Part shown: one piece after another, positions 36,519 through 43,894 of the stretch
Numbering within the stretch: the stretch's first letter is position 1
Layout of the letters: each line of letters begins with the position of its first letter
NCBI GenBank assembly: GCA_963789495.1
Contig: CAWBLP010000010.1
Coordinates: 558,001 to 622,000 of the forward strand
Length of the DNA: 64,000 nt
Direction: 5' to 3'
From: CAWBLP01 sp963789495
GTDB taxonomy: Bacteria; Pseudomonadota; Alphaproteobacteria; Acetobacterales; Acetobacteraceae
The notes under the pieces: model-generated
What the model saw: only the letters and a program-made list of their open reading frames with translations
What the model was told of the DNA's origin: nothing
Databases searched by the model: none
Position numbers and translations under genes: made by a program

Positions 36519-37280
36519 ATGAGTGTCGTTCTCCGTTTCGCGCCGGCGCTGTTCGGCCTGCTGGCGCTCGCCGCCTGGGAAGCCGCGGTTCGCCTGGCCC
36601 AGGTGCCGGCCTATCTGGTGCCCGGGCCGATCGCCATCATCGCCGCCTTCCTGGCCGATCCGCTGGGGCTGCTGCGGTCGCTTGCTTCGACCCTGCTGGT
36701 GACCGGCACGGCGCTGGTGGTTGCCTCGGCACTGGGGGTGGTGATGGCACTCGCCATGGCGGCGAGCCGGCTGGTCCAGGCGGCGATCCAGCCCTGGGCG
36801 GTGGTGCTGCAGGTGACGCCGATCGTCGCCATCGCGCCGCTGATCATCATCTGGGTGGGCGATCCGTTCGCCTCGCTGGTCGTCTGTGCCACCATCGTCG
36901 CGTTCTTCCCGGTGTTCGCCAACACGGCGGCCGGGCTGAGCGCCGCGGCGCCGGAGCTGTCGGACCTGTTCCGTCTGTATGGCGCCGGACGCTGGCGAAC
37001 GTTGTGGTTGCTGCGCCTGCCGGCCGCGCTGCCGTTCTTCCTGGCCGGCCTGCGTATTTCCGGCGGGCTCGCCTTGGTCGGCGCGGTGGTGGCCGAATTT
37101 GTCGCCGGCTCAGGCGGGTTCGCATCCGGCCTTGCCTACCGCATCCTGGAGGCCGGCTACCGACTGGAGATCCCGCGCATGTTCGCCGCCCTGGTGCTGC
37201 TGTCCTTCACCGGCATCGCGATCAATATCGGCCTGGGCGCCTTCGGCCGCACGATCCTGCGGCGGTTCGGCGAGGCCTAG
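36519..37280 (+). CDS. ABC transporter permease, SsuC/TauC (BPD_transp_1) family, stand-alone
   Basis: 253 residues from ATG 36519, six membrane spans. VTPIVAIAPLIIIWVG near residues 105-120 and the EAA-like loop LSDLFRLYGAGRWRTLWLLRLPAALP near 150 (shown in part) are characteristic of nitrate/sulfonate/taurine/pyrimidine importer permeases. The neighbours include no cognate ATPase or binding protein, so partners must be encoded elsewhere. Divergent from the TPR protein. Confidence 0.9.
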   Translation: MSVVLRFAPALFGLLALAAWEAAVRLAQVPAYLVPGPIAIIAAFLADPLGLLRSLASTLLVTGTALVVASALGVVMALAMAASRLVQAAIQPWAVVLQVTPIVAIAPLIIIWVGDPFASLVVCATIVAFFPVFANTAAGLSAAAPELSDLFRLYGAGRWRTLWLLRLPAALPFFLAGLRISGGLALVGAVVAEFVAGSGGFASGLAYRILEAGYRLEIPRMFAALVLLSFTGIAINIGLGAFGRTILRRFGEA

Positions 37281-37355
37281 GCCGCCGCCCGATCGATTGG
37301 CGCCCCCGAGCGCAGCGCCGTAAGCTTGCCGCCAGTCACGCAGCGGAGGGCGACC

Positions 37356-37970
37356 ATGGCCGACATCGAGTGCTTCTTCGACTGCTCCAGCCCGTGGAGC
37401 TATTTCGGCGTGCACAGCCTGTTGCAGTTGCAGCAGGAGGTGGCGTTCGAGATCGCCTGGCGCCCGACGCTGGTCGGTGGCGTGTTCAACGCGGTCAACC
37501 CGAGCGTCTACAATTCGCGTGACAAGCCGGTCGTGCCGAAGCAGGCCTATGGCGAGAAGGACCAGAAGGACTGGGCGCGCTTCCTGGGGATTTGCATGCA
37601 CTACCGCCCCAGCGTATTTCCGGTGAACAGCGTGAAGGCGATGCGCGGCTGCATTCTGCTGGAGCCGGAAGGCAGGCTGGTGCCGTTCGCGCTCGCCACT
37701 TTCGAAGCCTATTGGGGCGACGACAAGGACATCTCCCAGGTGCCGGTGTTGAGCGAGATCTGCCAAAGGATCGGTGTCGAGCCAGAGCGGTTCCTGGCAG
37801 GGATCGAGCAGCAGCCCGTCAAGGATGCGTTGCGCGCCACCACGCAGGCATTGATCGATCGCGGTGGCTACGGCGTGCCGACCTTCTTCGTCGGCAGTGA
37901 CGACATGTATTTCGGCAACGACCGCATGCCGCTGATCCGGGACGCGCTGCGACGCCGGCGCGGCGCATGA
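37356..37970 (+). CDS. 2-hydroxychromene-2-carboxylate isomerase family (DsbA-like, kappa-GST fold)
   Basis: 204 residues from ATG 37356, SD GCGGAGGG. N-terminal IECFFDCSSPWSYFG places the catalytic Ser of the CSSPWSY motif at residues 11-12, and GVPTFFVG near 175 is the cis-Pro loop. HCCA isomerases use glutathione to isomerise ring-cleavage products of naphthalene-like aromatics; many relatives have unknown substrates. It overlaps the following enoyl-CoA hydratase gene by 4 bp. Confidence 0.9.
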   Translation: MADIECFFDCSSPWSYFGVHSLLQLQQEVAFEIAWRPTLVGGVFNAVNPSVYNSRDKPVVPKQAYGEKDQKDWARFLGICMHYRPSVFPVNSVKAMRGCILLEPEGRLVPFALATFEAYWGDDKDISQVPVLSEICQRIGVEPERFLAGIEQQPVKDALRATTQALIDRGGYGVPTFFVGSDDMYFGNDRMPLIRDALRRRRGA

Positions 37971-38776
37971 GCCTGGTCCTGACCGAGCGGGAGCGGCGCG
38001 GTGACGCGGGCAGCGTCGTGCGGATCACCGTCAACAATGCGGCGCAGCGCAATGCGCTTGGCAATGACGGCAAGCGCGCGCTGGCCGAGGCGGTGGAGCA
38101 GGTCAGCGACGATCCCCAGCTACGGGTGATCGTGCTGACCGGCGCCGGCGACCGGTCGTTCATCGCCGGAGCCAACGTCACGGAAATGGCGGGTTTCACC
38201 CAGCATAATGCGATGGAGGGACCCAGCCTGACGCATCGCGTGTGCCATGCGATCCGACGGGCGCCGGTGCCGGTGATTGCCCGCATCAACGGCCATTGTT
38301 TCGGCGCCGGTTTGGAGATCGCGGCATCCTGCGACATGCGCGCCGCTACGGACATGGCGAAATTCGGCATGCCGGAGGTGCTGTTCGGCCTGCCTTCCGG
38401 CATGGAGGCCTGCCTGCTGCCCCAGTTGATCGGCTGGGGCAAGACCCGCGAGCTGGTGTTCACCGGCCGCCATATCGACGCGCATGAAGCGGCGGCCTGT
38501 CATCTGGTCGAACGCATTGTCCCCTTGGGTGAACTCGATGCCGCGGTGGAGGACTGGGTCGCAGCCATCGTCTCGGCGGGGCCGAACGCAATCCGTGCCC
38601 AGAAAGAACTGGTGCGCGACTGGGAGCGCATGGCGATCGCCGACGCGGTGCAGCAGGGCATCCGCGCCGTTGCGGCGGCGCATGGCAGTGCCGAGGCGCG
38701 TCGGCTGATGGGCGACTTTGTCACTCGGCGCCGCTCGGCCGCACCAGCGAAGCCGCAGGCCGACGGTCCAGCGTGA
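37967..38776 (+). CDS. Enoyl-CoA hydratase/isomerase family protein
   Basis: 269 residues. Crotonase signatures: VNNAAQRNALGNDGKRAL, SFIAGANVTEMAGF (first oxyanion-hole strand) and RINGHCFGAGLEIAASCDMR near 105-124. It starts inside the stop of the HCCA isomerase gene (ATGA), so both act in one pathway, plausibly aromatic or acyl-CoA catabolism. Distinct from the copy at 30441. Confidence 0.92.
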   Translation: MSLVLTERERRGDAGSVVRITVNNAAQRNALGNDGKRALAEAVEQVSDDPQLRVIVLTGAGDRSFIAGANVTEMAGFTQHNAMEGPSLTHRVCHAIRRAPVPVIARINGHCFGAGLEIAASCDMRAATDMAKFGMPEVLFGLPSGMEACLLPQLIGWGKTRELVFTGRHIDAHEAAACHLVERIVPLGELDAAVEDWVAAIVSAGPNAIRAQKELVRDWERMAIADAVQQGIRAVAAAHGSAEARRLMGDFVTRRRSAAPAKPQADGPA

Positions 38777-39071
38777 TGTCGCGTTCGCTGCCAGGATCGG
38801 GCGACTCTGCTGCCGTGGACCGGGGCCCGACCTTCAGGTCGGTTGAGGAAGGTCGGGACTGCCCGGGGTCAATCACCGATGGGCCAGGATAGCTGTCGAT
38901 CGGGGGGTTGTGCTCCATTCCGATCGCAGATGGCGCTGCCAATCGTTCCGTTGCTTTCATTCCAATTACGTAATAGCAGAGCTTGACCCGGGCATCCGCC
39001 CGCGATGATTGCGACATCGAAGTCCGGTGGCGATCAAGGCACCTGAAACCGCATGCCGGCGGGCCAGAGAA

Positions 39072-40436
39072 TCATTCCGCCACCAGCGGCAGCATGCGTT
39101 GCTCCCGCACCGTATCGGCGACCAGGAATGCCAGCTCCAAAGCCTGCGTGCCGTTCAGCCGCGGATCGCACTGTGTCTGATACCGAGCCGGCAGGTCCGC
39201 CGCTGCGATCTGCTGTGCGCCGCCCACGCATTCGGTGACGTCCTTACCGGTCATCTCCAGATGCAGACCGCCGGGATAGCTGCCCTCCGCCGCGTGGATC
39301 GCAAAGAACGCCAGCACCTCCTGCAGGATGCGTGGAAATGGCCTTGTCTTGTGTCCGCTGGGCAGCATCACCGTATTGCCGTGCATCGGGTCGCAACACC
39401 ACACCACGTGGCGCCCCTCGCGCTGCACCGCGCGGATCAGCGTCGGCAGGTTCTCTTCCAGAACCTCGGCGCCCATGCGGGTGATCAGCGTCATGCGTCC
39501 CGGCTCGTTTGCCGGGTCCAGCACGTCCAGCAGCCGCAGCAACTCGTCGGCCGCCAGATCCGGCCCACATTTCACCCCGAGCGGATTCGCCACGCCGCGC
39601 AGGAAGTCGACATGCGCATGATCCACCTGGCGTGTGCGGTCGCCGATCCACAGCAGATGCGATGAACAGGCGTACCAGTCGCCGGTGAGACTGTCCTGGC
39701 GTGCCAGCGCCTCTTCGTAAGGCAGCAGCAGCGCATCGTGTGCGGTGAACAGCTCAGTCGTGCGCAGCGTCGAGGCCTGCGCGCTATCCAGGCCGCAGGC
39801 CGCCATGAAGGCGAGCAATTCCTCGATCCGCGCCGCCAGGCCGATATAGCGTGCCCCCTGCGGCGAGGCCGCAATGAATGCCTGATTCCACTGCTGGACA
39901 CGATGCAGATCGGCAAACCCGCCTTGTGCGAAGGCACGCAGCAGATTCAGCGTGACGGCGGACTGGTGATAGGCGCGCAGCATGCGTGCCGGGTCCGGCG
40001 TCCGTGCGGCTGGCGAGAACCCGGCACCATTGATGATGTCGCCGCGATAGGCGGGCAGGGTGACGCCATCCACGGTCTCGGTCGGTGAGGAACGTGGCTT
40101 GGCGAACTGTCCCGCCATGCGCGCCACCTTCACCACCGGCGCTGCCGCCGCGTAGCTGAGCACGACAGCCATCTGTAGCAGCACCTTCACCGTATCGCGC
40201 ACGGCGTTGGCGTGGAATTCAGCGAAGGATTCCGCGCAATCACCGCCGAACAGAAGGAATGCCTTGCCAGCGGCGGCATTGGCCAGTTGGGCCCTCAGTG
40301 CGCGCGCCTCACCGGCAAAGATCAGCGGCGGCAGCACACGCAGTTCCGATTCCGCAGCCTCCAATGCGGCTGCGTCCGGATAGGCGGGCATCTGGCGCAC
40401 CGGCTGCATGCGCCATCCCGTCGGAGACCAGGTCAT
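39072..40436 (-). CDS. 3-deoxy-7-phosphoheptulonate synthase, class II (DAHP synthase)
   Basis: 454 residues, class II (plant/Mycobacterium-type) length. Hallmarks: MPAYPDAAALEAAESELRVLPPL, the phosphoenolpyruvate-site text FLLFGGDCAESFAEF near 82-96, the metal Cys in GGDC, RMAGQFAKPRS, VKCGPDLAADELL, CCDPMHGNT and GGLHLEMTGKDVTEC (metal Glu/His). It condenses PEP and erythrose-4-phosphate, the first shikimate-pathway step. It lies 6 bp after a 45-residue ORF and downstream of an attenuator with aromatic codons (40645-40767), which predicts control by charged tRNA levels. Confidence 0.95.
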   Translation of the reverse strand: MTWSPTGWRMQPVRQMPAYPDAAALEAAESELRVLPPLIFAGEARALRAQLANAAAGKAFLLFGGDCAESFAEFHANAVRDTVKVLLQMAVVLSYAAAAPVVKVARMAGQFAKPRSSPTETVDGVTLPAYRGDIINGAGFSPAARTPDPARMLRAYHQSAVTLNLLRAFAQGGFADLHRVQQWNQAFIAASPQGARYIGLAARIEELLAFMAACGLDSAQASTLRTTELFTAHDALLLPYEEALARQDSLTGDWYACSSHLLWIGDRTRQVDHAHVDFLRGVANPLGVKCGPDLAADELLRLLDVLDPANEPGRMTLITRMGAEVLEENLPTLIRAVQREGRHVVWCCDPMHGNTVMLPSGHKTRPFPRILQEVLAFFAIHAAEGSYPGGLHLEMTGKDVTECVGGAQQIAAADLPARYQTQCDPRLNGTQALELAFLVADTVREQRMLPLVAE

Positions 40437-40442
40437 GGGGAG

Positions 40443-40580
40443 TTACCGCGATCGCGGCTGTGCCGGCGGCGCGCTGGCCTGCGGCTCGTCGGCGGATTCT
40501 TGTTGCGGCGCATCCTCGCGATCGTCGCGCGGGATCGATGGGCCGGTGATGACGTCGAAATCGAATGGGGTGCTGTGCAT
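40443..40580 (-). CDS. 45-residue small ORF ahead of DAHP synthase
   Basis: ATG 40580 has an excellent SD (AAGGAGG, five bases upstream), and the stop TAA ends 6 bp before the DAHP synthase start, so it lies in the same transcript after the attenuator. Product begins MHSTPFDFDVITG and ends in a Pro/Ala/Gln-rich acidic tail (QESADEPQASAPPAQP). No known domain and no membrane span. It may simply ferry ribosomes into aroH-type gene translation (coupling) or be a small regulatory protein. Only sequence signals support it. Confidence 0.6.
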   Translation of the reverse strand: MHSTPFDFDVITGPSIPRDDREDAPQQESADEPQASAPPAQPRSR

Positions 40581-40644
40581 GAGAGCCTCCTTCGGGTTGG
40601 GAGGCCGCTCCACCGCGGGCGGGAATTTCGTAATACGCAAGTCC

Positions 40645-40679
40645 AGAAAACACGAAAGCCGCCTTGGTGGGGCGGCTTC
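40645..40679 (-). terminator. Attenuator (intrinsic) terminator before DAHP synthase
   Basis: On the minus strand GAAGCCGCC - CCACCAA - GGCGGCTTT forms an 8-9 bp GC stem, followed by CGTGTTTTC. The 5' arm (GCCGCC) can alternatively pair with GGCGGCC that spans the leader stop codon (40708-40714), giving an antiterminator. It lies between the leader peptide and the small ORF. Confidence 0.75.
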
Positions 40680-40704
40680 GGGGTCTTGCTACGGGTGCAT
40701 GATC

Positions 40705-40767
40705 CTAGGCCGCCGGGCTGTACCAGCGGTACCAAAATCGTGCAGTGGCGAGGGCGATGCTTGCCAT
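40705..40767 (-). CDS. Attenuator leader peptide, 20 residues with FWYRWY
   Basis: Too short for ordinary gene calling. ATG 40767 to TAG 40705 encodes 20 residues whose second half reads FWYRWY before SPAA and stop: five aromatic residues in six, covering all three end products of the shikimate pathway. This is the classical design of a biosynthetic-operon attenuator: stalling at Trp/Tyr/Phe codons would favour antitermination. No SD precedes it; a promoter candidate would start transcription at the A of the ATG, so it may be leaderless, as described for rhizobial trp leader. Confidence 0.8.
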   Translation of the reverse strand: MASIALATARFWYRWYSPAA

Positions 40768-40774
40768 GGCGCAT

Positions 40775-40803
40775 CAGGTAGCGCGCGGTCCGGGCAGCGT
40801 CAA
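40775..40803 (-). promoter_or_regulatory. Promoter candidate for the DAHP synthase attenuator
   Basis: -35 TTGACG at 40798-40803, 17-bp spacer, -10-like TACCTG at 40775-40780. The expected start point falls at about 40767, the first base of the leader ATG. The -35 is near consensus and the -10 is weak, so confidence is moderate. Confidence 0.45.
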
Positions 40804-40913
40804 GGGGGGCGCCGTTGCATGGCGGATTGCTGCGCGCGCGCCACCGGTGTTGCGTGCCGGGGCAAACGCCAATCGGCGCAGGGGTGATCCGGGCGATCGC
40901 CAGGCGTTACCGC

Positions 40914-40957
40914 CTCACAATGATTGTTTGGGGACCTCACAATGATTGTTTGGGGAC
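40914..40957. promoter_or_regulatory. Two tandem 22-bp units with ACAATGATTGT dyads
   Basis: CTCACAATGATTGTTTGGGGAC occurs twice back to back (40914-40935 and 40936-40957), each with the perfect dyad ACAAT-G-ATTGT; dyad centres are 22 bp apart, two helical turns. This fits paired operator sites for a dimeric regulator. They lie about 180 bp before hup and 110 bp before the aro promoter candidate. The alternative is a remnant transposon end, since some IS families carry repeated terminal motifs. Confidence 0.5.
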
Positions 40958-41139
40958 ATGGGTCGACTGGAAAATCTCGTAGAGGGGCTGTCCGACTCCG
41001 CGTCGCCTCGCTAAAACCGTTGCAACGATGCGGCGAATCGGATAGGCGCCATTGCAAGGCTTGGAATATGGCGTGGGTCTGTCACCGTCTTGCCTGCGGG
41101 TACCGCGCCAGGAATGCCGCGTGTGGATAAGGAGCGAAC

Positions 41140-41409
41140 ATGTCGAAGGCCTTCATCGCCCAGATCATTCAGGAATCCGCCGAACTGACCGGCGCTGCGG
41201 CCAATCGGGCCGCGGGCGATCTGATGAACGCGATCGTCAAGGAGCTGAAGAAGGCGGGCAAGTTCACGCTTCCAAGCTTTGGGACTTTTACTGTGCGCAA
41301 GACGAAGGCCCGCAAGGGGCTGAATCCGCGGACCGGCGAGTCGATCAAGGTGAAGGCCGGCAAGACCGTGAGGTTCAAGGCTTCGCCGACGTTGAAGAAG
41401 TCCGTCTGA
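41140..41409 (+). CDS. HU family DNA-binding protein
   Basis: 89 residues from ATG 41140 with SD AAGGAG. HU/IHF fold: N-terminal helices (SKAFIAQIIQESAELTGAAA), the beta-arm region GTFTVRKTKARKGLNPRTGE with the intercalating Pro context near residue 62-66, and a Lys-rich C-terminus. Nucleoid-associated architectural protein; somewhat divergent N-terminus compared with canonical HupB (MNK...). An intrinsic terminator follows directly. Confidence 0.93.
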   Translation: MSKAFIAQIIQESAELTGAAANRAAGDLMNAIVKELKKAGKFTLPSFGTFTVRKTKARKGLNPRTGESIKVKAGKTVRFKASPTLKKSV

Positions 41410-41430
41410 GTTCCACCGCAAGCGAAATCA

Positions 41431-41463
41431 GGGCCAGGTGCGTTTGAAGCGCCCTGGCCTTTT
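41431..41463 (+). terminator. Intrinsic terminator of hup
   Basis: GGCCAGG (41432-41438) pairs with CCTGGCC (41453-41459), extended by an inner GCG/CGC, then TTTT CTTT. The 5' arm contains the GTG start proposed for the downstream MFS gene. Confidence 0.75.
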
Positions 41464-42865
41464 CTTTGCCGGCCGCCCCGGCCGTTTGCCACCGGCGTTG
41501 GGCGTGTTCGTCGTGTGCCTCGGCACGTTGGTGGTGCCGTTCAACTCGGCGGTGAATGTGGCCTTCCCGCAGATCGTGCGCGCGTTCGGGATGCCCATCC
41601 CGGCGATCCAGTGGGTGATCATCTCCTACACGCTGACCTACGCGGCGCTGATGATGGTATTTGGCCGCATCGGCGACATGCTCGGCTATCGCCAAATCTT
41701 TCTGTTCGGCAGCGGCTGGAGCTTCGTCGCGTTTTTGTTGTGCGCGACGGCACCGAGTTTTGCCTGGTTGCTGTGTGCCCGCGTGTTGCAGGGCGTTGGG
41801 GCGGCGCTGGTGCTGAGCTGCGGAGCCGCTTTGGTCACCGGCCTGTATCCCGAGTCGGACCGCACGCGCATCCTGGGCATCTACACAATGCTGTTCGGTC
41901 TGGGCGGTGCGCTGGGACCGATCCTTGCGGGCATGCTGGTGGCCGAATGGGGCTGGCAGCCGGTGTTCTGGTTTCGCGCCCCGGTGGCGTTGTCGGCATT
42001 CCTGCTGGGCTGGGGATTGCCCGCCGGCGCGCGGCCGGCAACGCAGGAGCGGTTCGACGCACTGGGCGCGGTGTTGCTGGTGCTGGCGATCAGTGCCCTG
42101 CTGCTGACCTTCAATGCCTTGCGGCAGGTTTCGCAGGATCCCACGGGCGCCATCTTGGGCGGCGTGCTGGCCCTGCTGTGCGGCGGTGGATTTGTGTGGC
42201 GCGAGCTGCGTACCCCGCAGCCGATCATCGAACTGCGCTTCTTCCGTGACGCCGACTTCGCTTTGGCGAACGGCGCGCACGCCGCCCTGAATGTCACGGC
42301 CTTCGCGGTGCTGTTATTGGTGCCGTTCTATCTGGACCGGTTCGGCGGCCTTCCCCTGCCGGCGATGGGCGCGCTGCTGGCAGCGTCCAATTTCGGTGTC
42401 ATGCTGGCGGCGCCGCTGGCCGGGCGGCTTGCAGCGAGCGTGCCCTCTCGGCGGCTCGCGCTGCTGGGCACGGCTGCGATGGCGATCGGGCAGGGGGTGA
42501 TTGGCACCATCGGCCTGAATCCTGATCTGCCGCTGCTGACGGCGGCGATGTTCCTGCAAGGCAGCGGCCTGGGCCTGTTCCAGGTGGCTTATTTCGATAT
42601 CGCGACCGCGACCATCCCGCGGCGGGACCGGGGCGTCGCCGGCAGCCTGGTAATGGTCACCCGCACGCTGGGCGTGGTGACCGGCGCCACGGTACTGATG
42701 CTGACATTCCAGGCGCTGCGCACCGCCGGCCTGAGGGACGGGATGGCGGAGCCGCTTGCCTTCGTGGCAGGCTTCCAGGGCACGTTCCGGGCGGCGGCCG
42801 TCATTCCCGTTCTGATGGTGGTCGTGATGCTTGTGCGTGGCTGGGCCTCGGCCCGTCGGGCGTAA
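41438..42865 (+). CDS. MFS transporter, DHA2 drug-efflux type
   Basis: About 475 residues, 13-14 hydrophobic segments. Motif A-like GRIGDMLGYRQIF near residues 73-85, motif C-like GLGGALGPILAGMLV near 156-170, and the early SAVNVAFPQIVRAF segment are typical of DHA2 (QacA/EmrB) exporters. The annotated start GTG 41438 lies inside the hup terminator stem, so the true start may be a later TTG/GTG (for example 41486); the first membrane span begins near residue 22. Substrate unknown. Confidence 0.85.
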   Translation: MRLKRPGLFFAGRPGRLPPALGVFVVCLGTLVVPFNSAVNVAFPQIVRAFGMPIPAIQWVIISYTLTYAALMMVFGRIGDMLGYRQIFLFGSGWSFVAFLLCATAPSFAWLLCARVLQGVGAALVLSCGAALVTGLYPESDRTRILGIYTMLFGLGGALGPILAGMLVAEWGWQPVFWFRAPVALSAFLLGWGLPAGARPATQERFDALGAVLLVLAISALLLTFNALRQVSQDPTGAILGGVLALLCGGGFVWRELRTPQPIIELRFFRDADFALANGAHAALNVTAFAVLLLVPFYLDRFGGLPLPAMGALLAASNFGVMLAAPLAGRLAASVPSRRLALLGTAAMAIGQGVIGTIGLNPDLPLLTAAMFLQGSGLGLFQVAYFDIATATIPRRDRGVAGSLVMVTRTLGVVTGATVLMLTFQALRTAGLRDGMAEPLAFVAGFQGTFRAAAVIPVLMVVVMLVRGWASARRA

Positions 42866-42901
42866 TCCGGGAGCGGCCTGTCGGCAACAGGAGGTGAAGC
42901 G

Positions 42902-43876
42902 ATGTTCCTTGGCACGCAGATCCGACCGCGGGACGAATCCGACTATCGCGTCTGGGCCCAGCTTGGCGTCACCCATGTCTGCGTCGATCCGCCGGGCAGT
43001 CCGCATGAGTGGACGCTCGACATGTTGCAGCGCCATCGCGACCATGTGGAATCCTTCGGCCTGTCGCTCGACATGGTGCAACTGCCGATGTCGTCGCACC
43101 CGATCGAGCGCCAGGACAGCCCGCATATCCTGCTGGGTCGCGATCCCGAACGGCAGCGCGAACTGGAGTCCATCTGTCGGCTGATCGAACGCCTCGGAGC
43201 AGCCGGAATTCCCGCGGCGAAATACAATCTCAACATCATCGGCATTCCACGCACCGGTGACGAGCCCGGCCGCGGCGGCTCCCGTAATGCGGCATTCCGC
43301 TGGAGCAAGGTGGACCCGGACGTGCCGCCGGGAACTGCCGGCGTGGTGGACGAGGAGGAGAACTGGGCGCGGATCGAGACCTTCCTGCGCGCCGTGGTTC
43401 CGGTGGCGACGGCGGCGAAACTGCGGCTGGCGTGTCATCCGCATGATCCCTACACCCCGCCGGGATATCGCGGGGTGACGCGGGTGCTGGGCACCGTCGC
43501 GGGTCTGCAGCGCTTCGTGACGATGCACGAAAGCCCGTATCACGGGCTGAATTTTTGCCAGGGGACGGTGGCGGAGATGCTGGACGATCCGGGCCGGGAA
43601 ATCTTCGACGTGATCCGCTGGTTCGGCACACGGGGAAAACTGTTCAACGTGCATTTCCGCAACATCAGCGGCCACAGACTGGATTTCATGGAAGTGTTCC
43701 CGGACGAGGGCAGCATGGACATGGCGCGCTCCCTCGCGGTGTATCAGGAGGTTGGATACCGATATATGCTGATGCCCGACCACGTGCCGCAGATCGATGG
43801 GCGAGACCCATCCGGCACCGCGTTCGCGTTCTGCTACGGCTATATTCGTGGATTGATGGATGCGCTGAAGGTGTAA
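42902..43876 (+). CDS. Mannonate dehydratase family protein (UxuA-like)
   Basis: 324 residues from ATG 42902, SD ACAGGAGGTGAAGCG. TIM-barrel features of mannonate dehydratase: YNLNIIGIPRTG near 100, RLACHPHDPYTPPGYRGVTRVLGT near 178 (metal His/Asp), LNFCQGTVAEM near 216 (metal Cys), HFRNISG near 258 and LMPDHVPQIDG near 293 (metal Asp/His). Removes water from D-mannonate to give 2-keto-3-deoxygluconate. Length is shorter than E. coli UxuA (about 394), so a related sugar acid is possible. No other hexuronate genes adjoin. Confidence 0.88.
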   Translation: MFLGTQIRPRDESDYRVWAQLGVTHVCVDPPGSPHEWTLDMLQRHRDHVESFGLSLDMVQLPMSSHPIERQDSPHILLGRDPERQRELESICRLIERLGAAGIPAAKYNLNIIGIPRTGDEPGRGGSRNAAFRWSKVDPDVPPGTAGVVDEEENWARIETFLRAVVPVATAAKLRLACHPHDPYTPPGYRGVTRVLGTVAGLQRFVTMHESPYHGLNFCQGTVAEMLDDPGREIFDVIRWFGTRGKLFNVHFRNISGHRLDFMEVFPDEGSMDMARSLAVYQEVGYRYMLMPDHVPQIDGRDPSGTAFAFCYGYIRGLMDALKV

Positions 43877-43894
43877 TGCCGGTGGATGTGCCGG

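Larger units (their letters stand above)
40581..41139. other. 559-bp regulatory region between DAHP synthase transcript and hup
   Basis: Holds the attenuator terminator (40645-40679), leader-peptide ORF (40705-40767), a promoter candidate (40775-40803) on the minus strand and two tandem 22-bp dyad units (40914-40957). No other gene is supported. Confidence 0.75.

Noticed and set aside
38843..38860. GAGGAAGGTCGGGACT resembles the conserved GAGGAAAGTCCGGGCT of RNase P RNA.
   Set aside because: The surrounding ~300 bp lack the rest of the RNase P core and the 3' conserved block; the text is explained by a local palindrome CCGACCT-TC-AGGTCGG. I treat it as chance.
40653..40653. Alternative leader ORF starting MFSGLAYYEIP... 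as the regulatory peptide.
   Set aside because: It begins after the terminator hairpin and overlaps the small ORF; the FWYRWY peptide upstream of the hairpin fits attenuation much better.
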